A stretch of 61,930 bases of DNA from contig JBKQHQ010000088.1 in assembly GCA_052148715.1 (NCBI GenBank), forward strand, positions 1-61,930, written 5' to 3'. A model generated the notes under the pieces. That model was not told where the DNA came from, did not search any database, and was given only the letters and a program-made list of their open reading frames with translations. The DNA comes from JBKQHQ01 sp052148715. Lineage in GTDB: Bacteria > Pseudomonadota > Alphaproteobacteria > Rhizobiales > Xanthobacteraceae. The position numbers and the translations under genes were made by a program. Below, in pieces: positions 52,093 to 59,969 of the stretch (the first letter of the stretch is position 1; each line of letters opens with the position of its first letter).

Positions 52093-53367
52093 ATGAACAA
52101 GATGCTGAATTCCAGCCCGATGATTGAAGCTATGCGCCTCACACGCTCGGGCCGGCTCTCCGAAGCCACGGCGCTCATTCAGCGCATGCTTCGAGGCGAG
52201 ACTTCGCCGGACGAGACATCCAATACACCTGACATCGTGCACCCCAGCAGAGGGCGCGAGCCGCCGCTTATTGACGCTGAGGCCGAGACCATAGAGGGGA
52301 CCGACCGTGCGCCGTCTACCAGCGGCGATATTCATGCACGACCGCCAGGAATGATGTTTGAAGCCCTTGCCATTCCGCCACGCGGTTTGCACGGGCTGCG
52401 CGCACTGCTCGATCGCGTCAAACGCCCATCAAGGCCCGGATTACACGGCTTGGAGCGGCCCGTGCCGGTGTCTACGCCGGACATCTTGCCGGATGGCGGC
52501 AAGTTCTTCGAAGCGACCTACACAAATCCAGCGGGAAGCCGGACTTACAAGCTCTACATCCCCAGCCGCTATCAGGGGCAAGCGCTCCCTTTGCTGGTCA
52601 TGTTGCACGGCTGTACTCAGTCGCCTGACGACTTCGCCGCCGGCACCCGCATGAACCTGATCGCCGAAGAGCGGACCTGCCTCGTCGTCTATCCGGCACA
52701 GCCGAGCGACGCAAACCCGGCCAAATGCTGGAACTGGTTCCGCCCGACCGATCAGCGCCGGGGCCAAGGTGAACCTTCGCTGATCGCGGGCATCACCCGC
52801 CAAGTCATGCGCGACTATAGCGTCGATCCGCAGCGCGTATATGTTGCGGGACTATCGGCCGGAGCAGCCGCTGCCGCGGTCCTGGCGGCAACCTACCCCG
52901 ACTTGTATGCGGCGATCGGCGTCCATTCCGGCCTCGCCTGCGGGGCCGCCTCCGATCTTGCCTCCGCATTCGTCGCAATGAAGCGAGGTGACGCGCCGGC
53001 TTCCGCCGAACCCGGCGACTTCTCGCCGACGCATGGGTCTGCCGTCCCGACTATCGTTTTTCATGGCGATCGCGACACCACCGTGCATCCGCGCAACGGC
53101 CATCACGTCATCGCCCAGTCGAAAAGGACCACAAGCTCACGACAGGTGCGTCGCGGCCGGGCGCCCGGAAGACATGCGTATACCCGCACGATCCATACCG
53201 AGGTGACCGGCCGGCCGATCTTTGAGCACTGGGAGATTCACGGCGCCGGGCACGCATGGTCGGGAGGCAATCCCGGCTACTCGCACACCGATCCGCGAGG
53301 GCCCGACGCCACGAGGGAGATGCTGCGCTTCTTCCTCGAGCATCCGATGTCCAGTGCCGCGCCATGA
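52093..53367 (+). CDS. PHB-depolymerase-like esterase (LpqC family)
   Basis: A 424-residue alpha/beta hydrolase. About 130 residues of linker precede the esterase domain: LPLLVMLHGCTQSPDDFAAG (oxyanion region), the nucleophile Ser in YVAGLSAGAAAAAVL, Asp in VFHGDRDTTVHP, and His in IHGAGHAWSGG. Members act on short-chain hydroxyalkanoates and aryl esters. No signal peptide is seen, so it is probably intracellular, fitting with granule turnover beside phaC elsewhere in the island. AAGGAAA is upstream of the start. It follows the RHH regulator. Confidence 0.88.
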   Translation: MNKMLNSSPMIEAMRLTRSGRLSEATALIQRMLRGETSPDETSNTPDIVHPSRGREPPLIDAEAETIEGTDRAPSTSGDIHARPPGMMFEALAIPPRGLHGLRALLDRVKRPSRPGLHGLERPVPVSTPDILPDGGKFFEATYTNPAGSRTYKLYIPSRYQGQALPLLVMLHGCTQSPDDFAAGTRMNLIAEERTCLVVYPAQPSDANPAKCWNWFRPTDQRRGQGEPSLIAGITRQVMRDYSVDPQRVYVAGLSAGAAAAAVLAATYPDLYAAIGVHSGLACGAASDLASAFVAMKRGDAPASAEPGDFSPTHGSAVPTIVFHGDRDTTVHPRNGHHVIAQSKRTTSSRQVRRGRAPGRHAYTRTIHTEVTGRPIFEHWEIHGAGHAWSGGNPGYSHTDPRGPDATREMLRFFLEHPMSSAAP

Positions 53368-53390
53368 GAATCGGCCGCCCCGCGGTTCGA

Positions 53391-53581
53391 CATGATCGTG
53401 GGAGCGCAAGTCTTGGAAGCGCAAGCCTTGGCCTAGCGGCGCCAACCGAGCTGAAAGTCAAGGACCGCCCGCCGGGGGTCCTTTTGTTAGGCGCATCTGG
53501 ATTTCGTCACCTTGATCCGGTGAGGCGATTATCCCGATCGACAGGGCGGATCGCGGCGCTTCGAGACGATGCCTTCGAGCC
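53391..53581 (-). repeat. ligD-derived repeat, copy B
   Basis: Inverted copy of 41785-41974. On the minus strand it begins HRLEGIVSKRRDPPCRSG, an unmistakable ligD segment, then IIAS-like spacer, a GGACC hairpin followed by T-rich sequence, and the same trailer. The two copies differ by scattered substitutions and single-base changes, so they are not very recent duplicates. Confidence 0.7.
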
Positions 53582-53629
53582 TATGGCCACGCGAAGCGCT
53601 GCTGGAAAGACCACCAACCAACGCGAGGT

Positions 53630-53839
53630 CTAGTGCCGCGTGGCCCAATATGGGGCCAGATCGTCTCGCAAAGCGTCCAAGCGCTCGATCTGGCGAGCCA
53701 GCGTCATCCACGTTCGAGCCATGTCACGCAAGAGCGCCTTCATCACTTGCTCGTCCTTTGCGGACCGAGCCATGTGCAGGCACGTATCGGCTTGCCTTCT
53801 GCAGTCGAGAGCCCCTGTCATGGCGCAGTGTCCATACAT
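53630..53839 (-). CDS. Small helical cysteine-containing protein
   Basis: A 69-residue protein from ATG 53839 (GGGG site 8 bases upstream); ATG 53821 is also possible. It reads RRQADTCLHMARSAKDEQVM then LLRDMARTWMTLARQIERL, the repeat-like helical pattern of small alphaproteobacterial proteins with an A-x-x-C-L motif. Function unknown. It lies downstream of repeat copy B in the tail of the esterase gene. Confidence 0.55.
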   Translation of the reverse strand: MYGHCAMTGALDCRRQADTCLHMARSAKDEQVMKALLRDMARTWMTLARQIERLDALRDDLAPYWATRH

Positions 53840-53970
53840 TTGCACGACCCCATCGCGTTCGGCGGTGGACGGCGTGCCGCGGCACATGGCCGGAGCATTG
53901 CAGCCCACGTGCGCTCGCCGACGACCGGCTGTGCCTTACGCCGACGGATGCTATGAAATACCAACTTATC

Positions 53971-54126
53971 TTAGCTCATGAAATGGTAGATGCCGTTGAG
54001 CCCGATCACGCCGGTCACGATGAGGTAGAAGGCGACGATATAGCTCAGCAGCCTCGGCATGATCAGGATCAAAATGCCGGCGATAAGGGCGACGAGCGGC
54101 GCAATGTGACCGGCGGTGAGAACCAT
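53971..54126 (-). CDS. DUF3096 small membrane protein
   Basis: A 51-residue protein from ATG 54126, with AGGAGATTTGA upstream. It consists of two hydrophobic helices, HIAPLVALIAGILILIMPRL and SYIVAFYLIVTGVIGLNGIY, the DUF3096 pattern. Function unknown. A truncated second copy of its 3' half lies at 58331-58411. It sits 50 bases downstream of another mini-gene on the same strand. Confidence 0.8.
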   Translation of the reverse strand: MVLTAGHIAPLVALIAGILILIMPRLLSYIVAFYLIVTGVIGLNGIYHFMS

Positions 54127-54175
54127 TTCAAATCTCCTAGAATTGATCGGGCTTGCAACAATCGACGCACTGCAT

Positions 54176-54349
54176 TCATTGTGCGGCCGCCGCATCGTCA
54201 AGGTGCGACGACTTCGATGCAGCCTGCTTGGCTTCTTCTTCGGTCAGCAATTTCTGGATTATTTGACGCTCGACATCATCGACTGAGGTCTCCAGCAAAT
54301 TTTGAAACCGCTTGATGTTGAGTTCGTTGACGAATTCCAACTGGCCCAT
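54176..54349 (-). CDS. Small hydrophilic protein
   Basis: A 57-residue open frame with GGGAGG 7 bases before its ATG at 54349. It begins MGQLEFVNELNIKRFQNLLE and continues with Asp/Glu/Lys-rich helix (RQIIQKLLTEEEAKQAASKS). Likely a small conserved alphaproteobacterial protein, but no function is known to me. It is followed at once by the DUF3096 gene and may share its transcript. Confidence 0.6.
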   Translation of the reverse strand: MGQLEFVNELNIKRFQNLLETSVDDVERQIIQKLLTEEEAKQAASKSSHLDDAAAAQ

Positions 54350-54798
54350 CGGCGGCCTCCCGCGTTGAAGTAACCCCGGCCGCAGGCGAGACAGCCGGGT
54401 CTACGCCGAGCAGAATCCAAGAAGCTGCGCAAACTGCGCGGTCCGCTCCTTCTTTTAGGCCAATTCGGAGGATTGGTCTGTATAAAATTGCACACCAAGT
54501 CGAATATTTCTGCGCGGCGGCGACTCTCTATCAGCCTGACGGATGCCAAGGGTGCAATCCTTGCCGGAGGCTCATCTGCCCGCATCCCGCCTTCAGCCCG
54601 GGCGATCAAATAAGAATCCCCAGCCGCTCCTTAGAGCCGGGGTTCCTTGGTCGTAGCAGGCCACGAGGATAGGAGCACCTGCCGGACAGAAGGAATACTC
54701 GGCAACCGTCTTTGTGGTTCCCTCAGGGTTGCCGCTGTCTGCCGCATAAACGCCCGAGTTCACGCCCCCGTGAGGCCGAGGAGGCCTTCGTGCCCGTA
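54350..54798. other. Intergenic stretch, possible remnant
   Basis: No convincing gene. A minus-strand stretch near 54610-54740 reads GTTKTVAEYSFCPAGAPILV and ACYDQGTPALRSGWGFLFD, with codon use of a real gene but no recognisable family or start; it may be the end of a vanished gene. Confidence 0.4.
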
Positions 54799-54957
54799 CC
54801 GGGCTTACACGCCGGGGCCCGGCTCCACGCACGTGAAGGAATTGATCTTCTTGCCCCAATCCGGCGTCAGCGTCGGATAGGTGCCGGCGGTGAGGCGCAT
54901 CGTGTTGCCGCCGAAGTCGTCATCGCTGAAAAAGTCCCACGTGCCGGACTGCACCTG
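54799..54957 (-). pseudogene. Truncated duplicate of the crystallin gene 3' end
   Basis: About 159 bases repeat 56378-56535 with only 6 mismatches by eye. The encoded QVQSGTWDFFSDDDFGG, NTMRLTAGTYPTLTPDW and the end CVEPGPGV match the crystallin C-terminus in full. Upstream of it the frame reads an unrelated short stretch (MASSIERYPEYVDQGL), so the domain is cut in half. It is a fragment left by a segmental duplication. Confidence 0.8.
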
Positions 54958-55105
54958 AAGCCCTTGATCGACATATTCCGGATACCGCTCTATTGAGGAT
55001 GCCATCCGGAAAATCACCGTGCTGCTGGGAACCGGCTAAGGCCGATGGCGAGTCTTGAAAAGAAGGCGGATGGTGAGCTGCAAGGACATTGATGCGGTGT
55101 TGAAC

Positions 55106-56209
55106 ATGGCACCTAACGATCAGGAGACCGAGGTCGCGCCGCCAGTAGAAGCGCCGGAGGAAATGCCGCTGCCGTCGGATCCGAAGGTCATATTCCTTGG
55201 TGGTCTATTCGTCCTTGCGCTGCTGGCGGCGGCCTATGTCGCCAGCGAGATCGTGTTGCCATTGGTCTTTGCCCTCATTCTCAAGCTCCTGCTGCAGCCG
55301 GCCATGCGCATATTGGAGCGGTTGCACTTGCCCCGGGTACTCGCGGCACTGCTGCTGATCCTTGCGCTATTCGGAACGATCGTCGGCTTGGGCACGGCCA
55401 TCTCAGGCCCCGCCGGCACCTGGGCAGCCAAGCTTCCAGAGGGCGTTCCTCGGCTTCAGGAGCGGCTGAGTTTTATGCAAGAACCCATCAATACTCTGCA
55501 ACGGTTTTTGCACCAAGTGGAAGATTTTGGTGGAGCGGAACCATCGCCAAATGCGGCCGCCGCGGCGCAAGGCCCAACTCTTCTGACGAAGCTTTTCAAC
55601 GGGACCCGGAACTTTGCCAGCGGTTTCTTCACGACCGTGCTGTTTCTTTTTTTCCTTCTCGTGTCTGGCGATATCTTCCTGCACCGCCTCGTTGAGATAC
55701 TGCCGCGCTTCGGCAGCAAGCGCCAGGTCGTCGAAATCTCGCAGCAGATCGAAAACGACATCACCGCGTATCTGGTCACGATCACGATCATGAACGCGGC
55801 AGTAGGTATAGCTACGGCAATGGCGATGTGGCTCACGGGGGTGGGCGACCCGATCCTCTGGGGGACGGTGGCCTTTCTGCTGAACTATGTGCCGATCCTC
55901 GGCGCGGCTTTGGGCGTGTTGATCTTCCTTCTCGCCGGCCTGTTGACCATTGAACCGCTCTGGCAAGCGCTGCTTCCTGCGGGGCTTTACATTGGATTTC
56001 ATTTGATCGAGGGCGAGACTGTAACGCCGATGCTTCTTGCCAGACGGTTCACCCTCAATCCCGTCCTCGTCATCATCTCGCTCGTCTTCTGGTTCTGGAT
56101 GTGGGGTATTCCGGGCGTGATCCTCTCCGTGCCCATGCTGGCGATTACTAAGATCATCTGCGACCGTATTCGGCCGCTGGCTGCATTTGGCCACTTTCTT
56201 GAAGGTTGA
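55106..56209 (+). CDS. AI-2E family transporter
   Basis: A 367-residue permease from ATG 55106; ATG 55070 with a close AAGAAGG is possible. About eight hydrophobic helices are seen, starting KVIFLGGLFVLALLAAAYVA and ending WGIPGVILSVPMLAITKIIC. Family marks are PLVFALILKLLLQPAMRIL, TVAFLLNYVPILGAALGVLI (the conserved PxxG region) and FHLIEGETVTPMLLARRFTL. Members such as TqsA and YdiK move small signals, organic anions or ions; the cargo is unknown. It interrupts the two crystallin-like copies, so it lies inside the duplicated interval. Confidence 0.88.
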   Translation: MAPNDQETEVAPPVEAPEEMPLPSDPKVIFLGGLFVLALLAAAYVASEIVLPLVFALILKLLLQPAMRILERLHLPRVLAALLLILALFGTIVGLGTAISGPAGTWAAKLPEGVPRLQERLSFMQEPINTLQRFLHQVEDFGGAEPSPNAAAAAQGPTLLTKLFNGTRNFASGFFTTVLFLFFLLVSGDIFLHRLVEILPRFGSKRQVVEISQQIENDITAYLVTITIMNAAVGIATAMAMWLTGVGDPILWGTVAFLLNYVPILGAALGVLIFLLAGLLTIEPLWQALLPAGLYIGFHLIEGETVTPMLLARRFTLNPVLVIISLVFWFWMWGIPGVILSVPMLAITKIICDRIRPLAAFGHFLEG

Positions 56210-56382
56210 AACTCAGCCGCTTGCGTTGCCGTAACGCTTCTGAAGAAGGCCGAGTAAGTGCGAGCCGAGTGGACCGGTCTCGCCCTCGCCATTGACGACT
56301 CAGAGCAGCGGTCCCGGCGCCGAGGCCGCTCTCTTGGTAACTCAGACCTCGAAGCCGATGATTGGCTTTCCCCGTCCCGGGC

Positions 56383-57579
56383 TTACGCGCCGGGACCCGG
56401 CTCCACGCACATGAAGGAATTGATCTTCTTGTCCCAATCCGGCGTCAGCGTCGGATAGGTGCCGGCGGTGAGGCGCATCGTGTTGCCGCCGAAGTCGTCA
56501 TCGCTGAAGAAGTCCCATGTGCCGGACTGCACCTGGATCGAGGAAACCTCGTTCTGCCAGCCGCTCTCCGACAGGTTCGGCGCATTGTCGGCGGTCGGCG
56601 CCGAAGTGCCGGCGAAATTGGGATCCGAGAAGATCGTCAATTGGCAAGTGCCTTGGGGGACCGGCGGCGGCGGCGGAAGCGTAGCGATCTGCTCCGGGGG
56701 CGGTCCGGCCAGCGGGCAATACTGCACGCATTGCGGCTCCGCGCCGCCGTCGACGAAATCGACCATGCGCCAGTGCAGCCCGCAGCCGTCGGGCGTGTAG
56801 CCGGTGCAGAGCGGCGCCTCGGTCGAGACGTAGCCGTCAGGATACCAATACGACCCGCCGATCAGGACCGCGCCGAGCGCGCCGAGCGGGACGAAGGATT
56901 TCCTATGCCCGCCCACATGCATGAATTTCTCGCCCCTGACGATCGGGAAGTATCTGTTATTGACGGTCACGACCGGAAATTTCGGCCGCCGAAGCGCGTT
57001 GGGTCCCTGGGACAGATGGGCCGATGTCGCGATCGGCCCGTGCGGACCGAATTTAAGCCCCGTCCGGCTCACTCCGACCTGGGTCTGGCCCTGCGGGCCT
57101 TGCCGGCCTGACGGAATAGCATGCTCGTCGGACTGCCGCGTCCCGATCGGCTCGTTGGGAAGCGCGGTGCGCGGGGGCGGCGTGACCAGCCGATTCGGTA
57201 TGGCGCTGCGCTGTGGCGGTGTTGGCCGCGTCACGGCACGCTGGGGCGGCGGGGACGGCCGCGTCACGGCGCGCTGGGGAGGCGGGGACGGCGGCCGTGC
57301 GACCGCGCGCGGTGCCGGTGCTGGTCGTGCGGCCGGCGCTGGCTTCTTTTGTTGCTGTTGCGCCTGCGCAACGGCGATGAACGCCAAAGCTGCCACCGCC
57401 GCCAGCGCGACCAAGGCGGTTGCGCCGGCGGCCGCAGATCTGACTGCCGACCGCCCGGCCTGCTCCTTGGAGAGGCCCTCATGCGTGGGAAGAAGGCCGA
57501 GCAGTTCAGTGCGCTCAGCGCATTCAGCGGCTCGATAGCGCAGAGACGAGTCCACGCTCGGCAAATATTCAATGGTCAT
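56383..57579 (-). CDS. Secreted beta/gamma-crystallin-like protein with Pro-rich linker
   Basis: A 398-residue protein. An internal hydrophobic segment (ALVALAAVAALAFIAVAQAQ, about 55-74) acts as signal anchor. Then come Pro/Arg repeats (PPPQRAVTRP, three copies), a Cys-rich middle (CTGYTPDGCGLHW, CVQYCPLAG), and the C-terminal crystallin-like Greek key domain (CQLTIFSDPNFAGTSA, SGTWDFFSDDDFGGNTM). The first nine codons and the whole leader resemble those of the kinase gene at 36267, so the 5' end may have been captured from such a gene; the original start could lie nearer the signal segment. A partial 3' duplicate lies at 54799. Confidence 0.72.
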   Translation of the reverse strand: MTIEYLPSVDSSLRYRAAECAERTELLGLLPTHEGLSKEQAGRSAVRSAAAGATALVALAAVAALAFIAVAQAQQQQKKPAPAARPAPAPRAVARPPSPPPQRAVTRPSPPPQRAVTRPTPPQRSAIPNRLVTPPPRTALPNEPIGTRQSDEHAIPSGRQGPQGQTQVGVSRTGLKFGPHGPIATSAHLSQGPNALRRPKFPVVTVNNRYFPIVRGEKFMHVGGHRKSFVPLGALGAVLIGGSYWYPDGYVSTEAPLCTGYTPDGCGLHWRMVDFVDGGAEPQCVQYCPLAGPPPEQIATLPPPPPVPQGTCQLTIFSDPNFAGTSAPTADNAPNLSESGWQNEVSSIQVQSGTWDFFSDDDFGGNTMRLTAGTYPTLTPDWDKKINSFMCVEPGPGA

Positions 57580-57628
57580 GTCGTCTTTCCCCGCCCTGTC
57601 CGGAATTCACTGCCTAACGGGTGAACCC

Positions 57629-57687
57629 TGCGACGGAGAAAGCCAAATCACATTGATCAAAATCAATTATGTCCGATACCGGACATT
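57629..57687. promoter_or_regulatory. Regulatory cassette copy B: FNR/FixK box plus palindrome
   Basis: TTGATCAAAATCAA (57653-57666, both half-sites exact) is followed by TGTCCGATACCGGACA (57670-57685, one mismatch in the palindrome). The block TGCGACGGAG...CCAAATCACATTGA is shared with 36317-36371. It lies 50-108 bases upstream of the crystallin gene start on the minus strand. Confidence 0.7.
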
Positions 57688-57877
57688 CACCCGAACGTTC
57701 CGACCTATCGCCGGGCGGCATCGAAATCGGCTCCGTGTTCGAGGGCGGCATAGCATCTTGGCGCAAAGACTTGGCGCCCGTCCTTTGGCGCCCGTCTAAA
57801 GGCGTTAGCGCCGGCCGAACGTGCAGTCCGGCCGGCGACACTTGGTTATTCCCCGTGCGCTATCGAGGTGACTGATG

Positions 57878-58144
57878 TCAGTCGCACTGGCGCCTTGTGC
57901 GAGTCTCGCCATGTTCTTCGACCGTCACGGTCCGACAATTCTTTCCACCTTCATGGTCCCGGCCTTCGCCAGCACCGGCCGTAGCCTCGTGATCACGCTG
58001 CCGATCGCGGTCACGGTCACGATCAATGGTAACGCCACCGGGACCGACCCTTACATCGGACTGGGCCAGCGTGATCGAATTGCTAGGCATAACGGCCCCC
58101 GTGAGGGGCGATAGGCAGAGTGCTGCCGAAAGCACACGGAGCAA
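57878..58144 (-). CDS. Small secreted charged protein
   Basis: An 88-residue frame opening with a TTG at 58144 and a signal-like stretch (LLRVLSAALCLSPLTGAV) followed by PSNSITLAQSDVRVGPGG, an Arg/Asp repeat (TIDRDRDRDRQRDHE) and a C-terminal cysteine pattern (GGKNCRTVTVEEHGE, RQCD). A good GGAGG site stands where a GTG at 58152 would begin, but that start is out of frame by one base, so a one-base deletion near the start is suspected. An FNR/FixK-like box lies 44 bases upstream. Function unknown. Confidence 0.6.
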   Translation of the reverse strand: MLRVLSAALCLSPLTGAVMPSNSITLAQSDVRVGPGGVTIDRDRDRDRQRDHEATAGAGEGRDHEGGKNCRTVTVEEHGETRTRRQCD

Positions 58145-58187
58145 ATGTTCACGACATCCTCCCTGGGCCTTATTGGCGGAATCCTGA

Positions 58188-58201
58188 TTGATCTACGTCA
58201 A
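58188..58201. promoter_or_regulatory. FNR/FixK-like box TTGATCTACGTCAA
   Basis: First half-site exact, second RTCAA (GTCAA). It is 44 bases from the start of the small secreted protein gene at 58144. The sequence closely matches the box at 36337. Confidence 0.6.
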
Positions 58202-58330
58202 CGCCCGAGTCCAGGTTAGACGTGCAGCGAACACATTGGCGTGAATGGCTCGCGCTGGCCGATCGTGTGTGCTCGGCCGTTACCAGCTTTGCCCTATCGC
58301 TGACGGACGCAGTTAAAATGCCGAATTCTG

Positions 58331-58411
58331 TTAGCTCATGAGATGGTAGATGTCGTTGAGCCTAATCACGCCTGTCACTATGAGGTAAAAGGCAACGATA
58401 TAGCTCAACAT
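58331..58411 (-). pseudogene. Truncated DUF3096 gene
   Basis: The last 26 codons of a DUF3096 gene: MLSYIVAFYLIVTGVIRLND then IYHLMS and stop, about 80 percent identical to the 3' half of the gene at 53971. The 5' half is gone and the break joins a magnesium ATPase stump. Confidence 0.75.
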
Positions 58412-58592
58412 CGAAGATCGAGCTGATTGGGCCGATGAACAGCATCAATTTCGTGATGTTGCCAATGTCCCATCGCCGCGGCACCGCCAGGTATTCGCCG
58501 TCGATGTTGTTGGTGAGCACCTGGATCGTCATGGGCAGGAACGGCAAGAAGACGCTGGCGCCGAGCACGCCGAACATATTGCAGCTCGTCGG
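58409..58592 (-). pseudogene. Magnesium P-type ATPase (MgtA-like) fragment
   Basis: One minus-strand frame reads NMFGVLGASVFLPFLPMTIQ, VLTNNIDGEYLAVPRRWDIG and NITKLMLFIGPISSIFD, the penultimate helices of MgtA/MgtB-type ATPases. Between VLTNN and EYL some 14 residues found in the intact proteins are missing, and nothing of the catalytic domains remains. The reading frame then breaks into the DUF3096 stump. It is a decayed gene fragment. The rest of 58202-58662 holds nothing else. Confidence 0.65.
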
Positions 58593-58662
58593 CCGCCGTC
58601 GGGCGCGCTTGCTTTTCAGGCAAGGGACCACTCTGGTGCATGGCGTAAGGTCTAAGGCGGCC

Positions 58663-58848
58663 TCAACCGAGACCACGGGTATCGACCGTCTGCCTTCGCA
58701 TGTTGCCGCACTTCGTGCAGTAATAGGTAATTCTCTCGTGCCCATTGTCGAACATAGTCGGGGTCACGGCAGAGATGCTCATCGCCCCGCCACATTCAGG
58801 GCAAGTCGCGGTCATCTTCGTTTCAGGGGACGATTGCTGAAGGGACAT
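58663..58848 (-). CDS. Small zinc-ribbon protein
   Basis: A 61-residue protein with AAGGA 8 bases before its ATG at 58848. Two CxxC pairs, TCPECGG and YCTKCGN, frame a short beta hairpin (ERITYYCTKC), a zinc-ribbon fold. A Met at residue 12 is a possible alternative start. Function unknown; similar mini-proteins occur singly across alphaproteobacteria. Confidence 0.7.
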   Translation of the reverse strand: MSLQQSSPETKMTATCPECGGAMSISAVTPTMFDNGHERITYYCTKCGNMRRQTVDTRGLG

Positions 58849-58976
58849 GTGAGTTCCTTTCGCCCAAATAGTCGATGGCCAGGGTTAGGGACGCTCGGCC
58901 CAGCTACGAGGTTCGGTTAGGTCGCCGGGCGATGGCGGCGCCACGGCGTCCACTATGCGCCCATGAACGAATGAGA

Positions 58977-58993
58977 GTCTGTATAAAACAGAC
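58977..58993. promoter_or_regulatory. Inverted repeat with TATAAA centre
   Basis: GTCTGT-ATAAA-ACAGAC is a perfect 6-base inverted repeat, 135 bases before the HAD gene. A TCTGTATAAAA string also occurs at 54476. It could be a -10 region within an operator or a chance match. Confidence 0.3.
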
Positions 58994-59127
58994 CGCTCTT
59001 ATGGAAATGCGACCTAACCACATCCGACGTGCCGCTGTATTCAGAGGCGCGATCGAGTCGAAGGAGCGACCAGGGCTCCACGCAATTTAGCTCGCAATTC
59101 TTCATCATCGTTCCCATCATTGGTAGG

Positions 59128-59955
59128 ATGAGCAACGCAGTCGAAATCCAACCAGACCAACTCGCGACGCCCGTCGTCGGACGGGTGAACGAAAATGCGG
59201 GGCGTAGCGCCGTGACCGCGCGCGAACCGACAAGGCCCCGGTCTGACCATCCCGAAAGGCTGACCGCGGGCATTTTCGACGTCGATGGCGTGCTGCTCGC
59301 ATCCCCGCATGAGCGCGCCTGGCGCGAAGCACTCCGAGGCTTCGCCGACCCGGATCGCTTCACGACCGCAATCTATGAGGCGCATGTTGCGGGCAAACCG
59401 CGCCTCGTTGGCGCCCGTGCCGCGCTGGAGGCGTTGGGCGTCCGGGACGCCGGGCGGCAGACGGCCGCCTATGCCGAGCAAAAGCAGAAACGGCTGGAAG
59501 AGCTGATGAATGCCGGGAGCGTCGCTGCCTTCCCCGACGCGCTCCGCTTCGTTCAGGCGGTCGAGGCGATCGGTTGGCCGATGGCGGTCGCATCGTCCTC
59601 GAAAAACGCCAACCAAATGATGCAGCCGATCCACCTCGACTCCGGCCAGAACCTGCTCGATGTCTTCCGCGCCAATGTCTGCGGTCGCGATTTGCGCCAG
59701 GGCAAGCCTGACCCGGAAATTTTTCTCCTCGCGGCCGCGGAGCTGCGGGTGGCGCCTGCACACTGCTTCGTGGTCGAGGACGCGCCCGCCGGCATCGAGG
59801 CGGCGCGGGCGGGCGGCATGACGGCGCTTGGCGTCGACCGACTTGGGGACGCTGCCCTGTTGTGGGCGGCAGGGGCGGACCTGGTGGTGACGAGCCTCGA
59901 CGAAGTCGCGATCGATGAACTGATTGATGGGCGGCTCCGCCGTCGGTCGAGGTGA
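59128..59955 (+). CDS. Beta-phosphoglucomutase-like HAD hydrolase
   Basis: A 275-residue protein from ATG 59128. The nucleophile and acid are D51 and D53 in GIFDVDGVLLASPHERAW; the threonine/serine and lysine motifs are VASSSKNANQMM and RQGKPDPEIFLLAA, and VVEDAPAGIEAARAGG carries the Mg aspartates. SSSKNA and the cap domain arrangement match beta-phosphoglucomutase, which interconverts beta-glucose 1-phosphate and glucose 6-phosphate. It ends 15 bases before the GH65 phosphorylase gene, whose product would supply that substrate. About 50 extra residues precede the domain. Confidence 0.85.
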   Translation: MSNAVEIQPDQLATPVVGRVNENAGRSAVTAREPTRPRSDHPERLTAGIFDVDGVLLASPHERAWREALRGFADPDRFTTAIYEAHVAGKPRLVGARAALEALGVRDAGRQTAAYAEQKQKRLEELMNAGSVAAFPDALRFVQAVEAIGWPMAVASSSKNANQMMQPIHLDSGQNLLDVFRANVCGRDLRQGKPDPEIFLLAAAELRVAPAHCFVVEDAPAGIEAARAGGMTALGVDRLGDAALLWAAGADLVVTSLDEVAIDELIDGRLRRRSR

Positions 59956-59969
59956 AGGAGCCGGGAACG

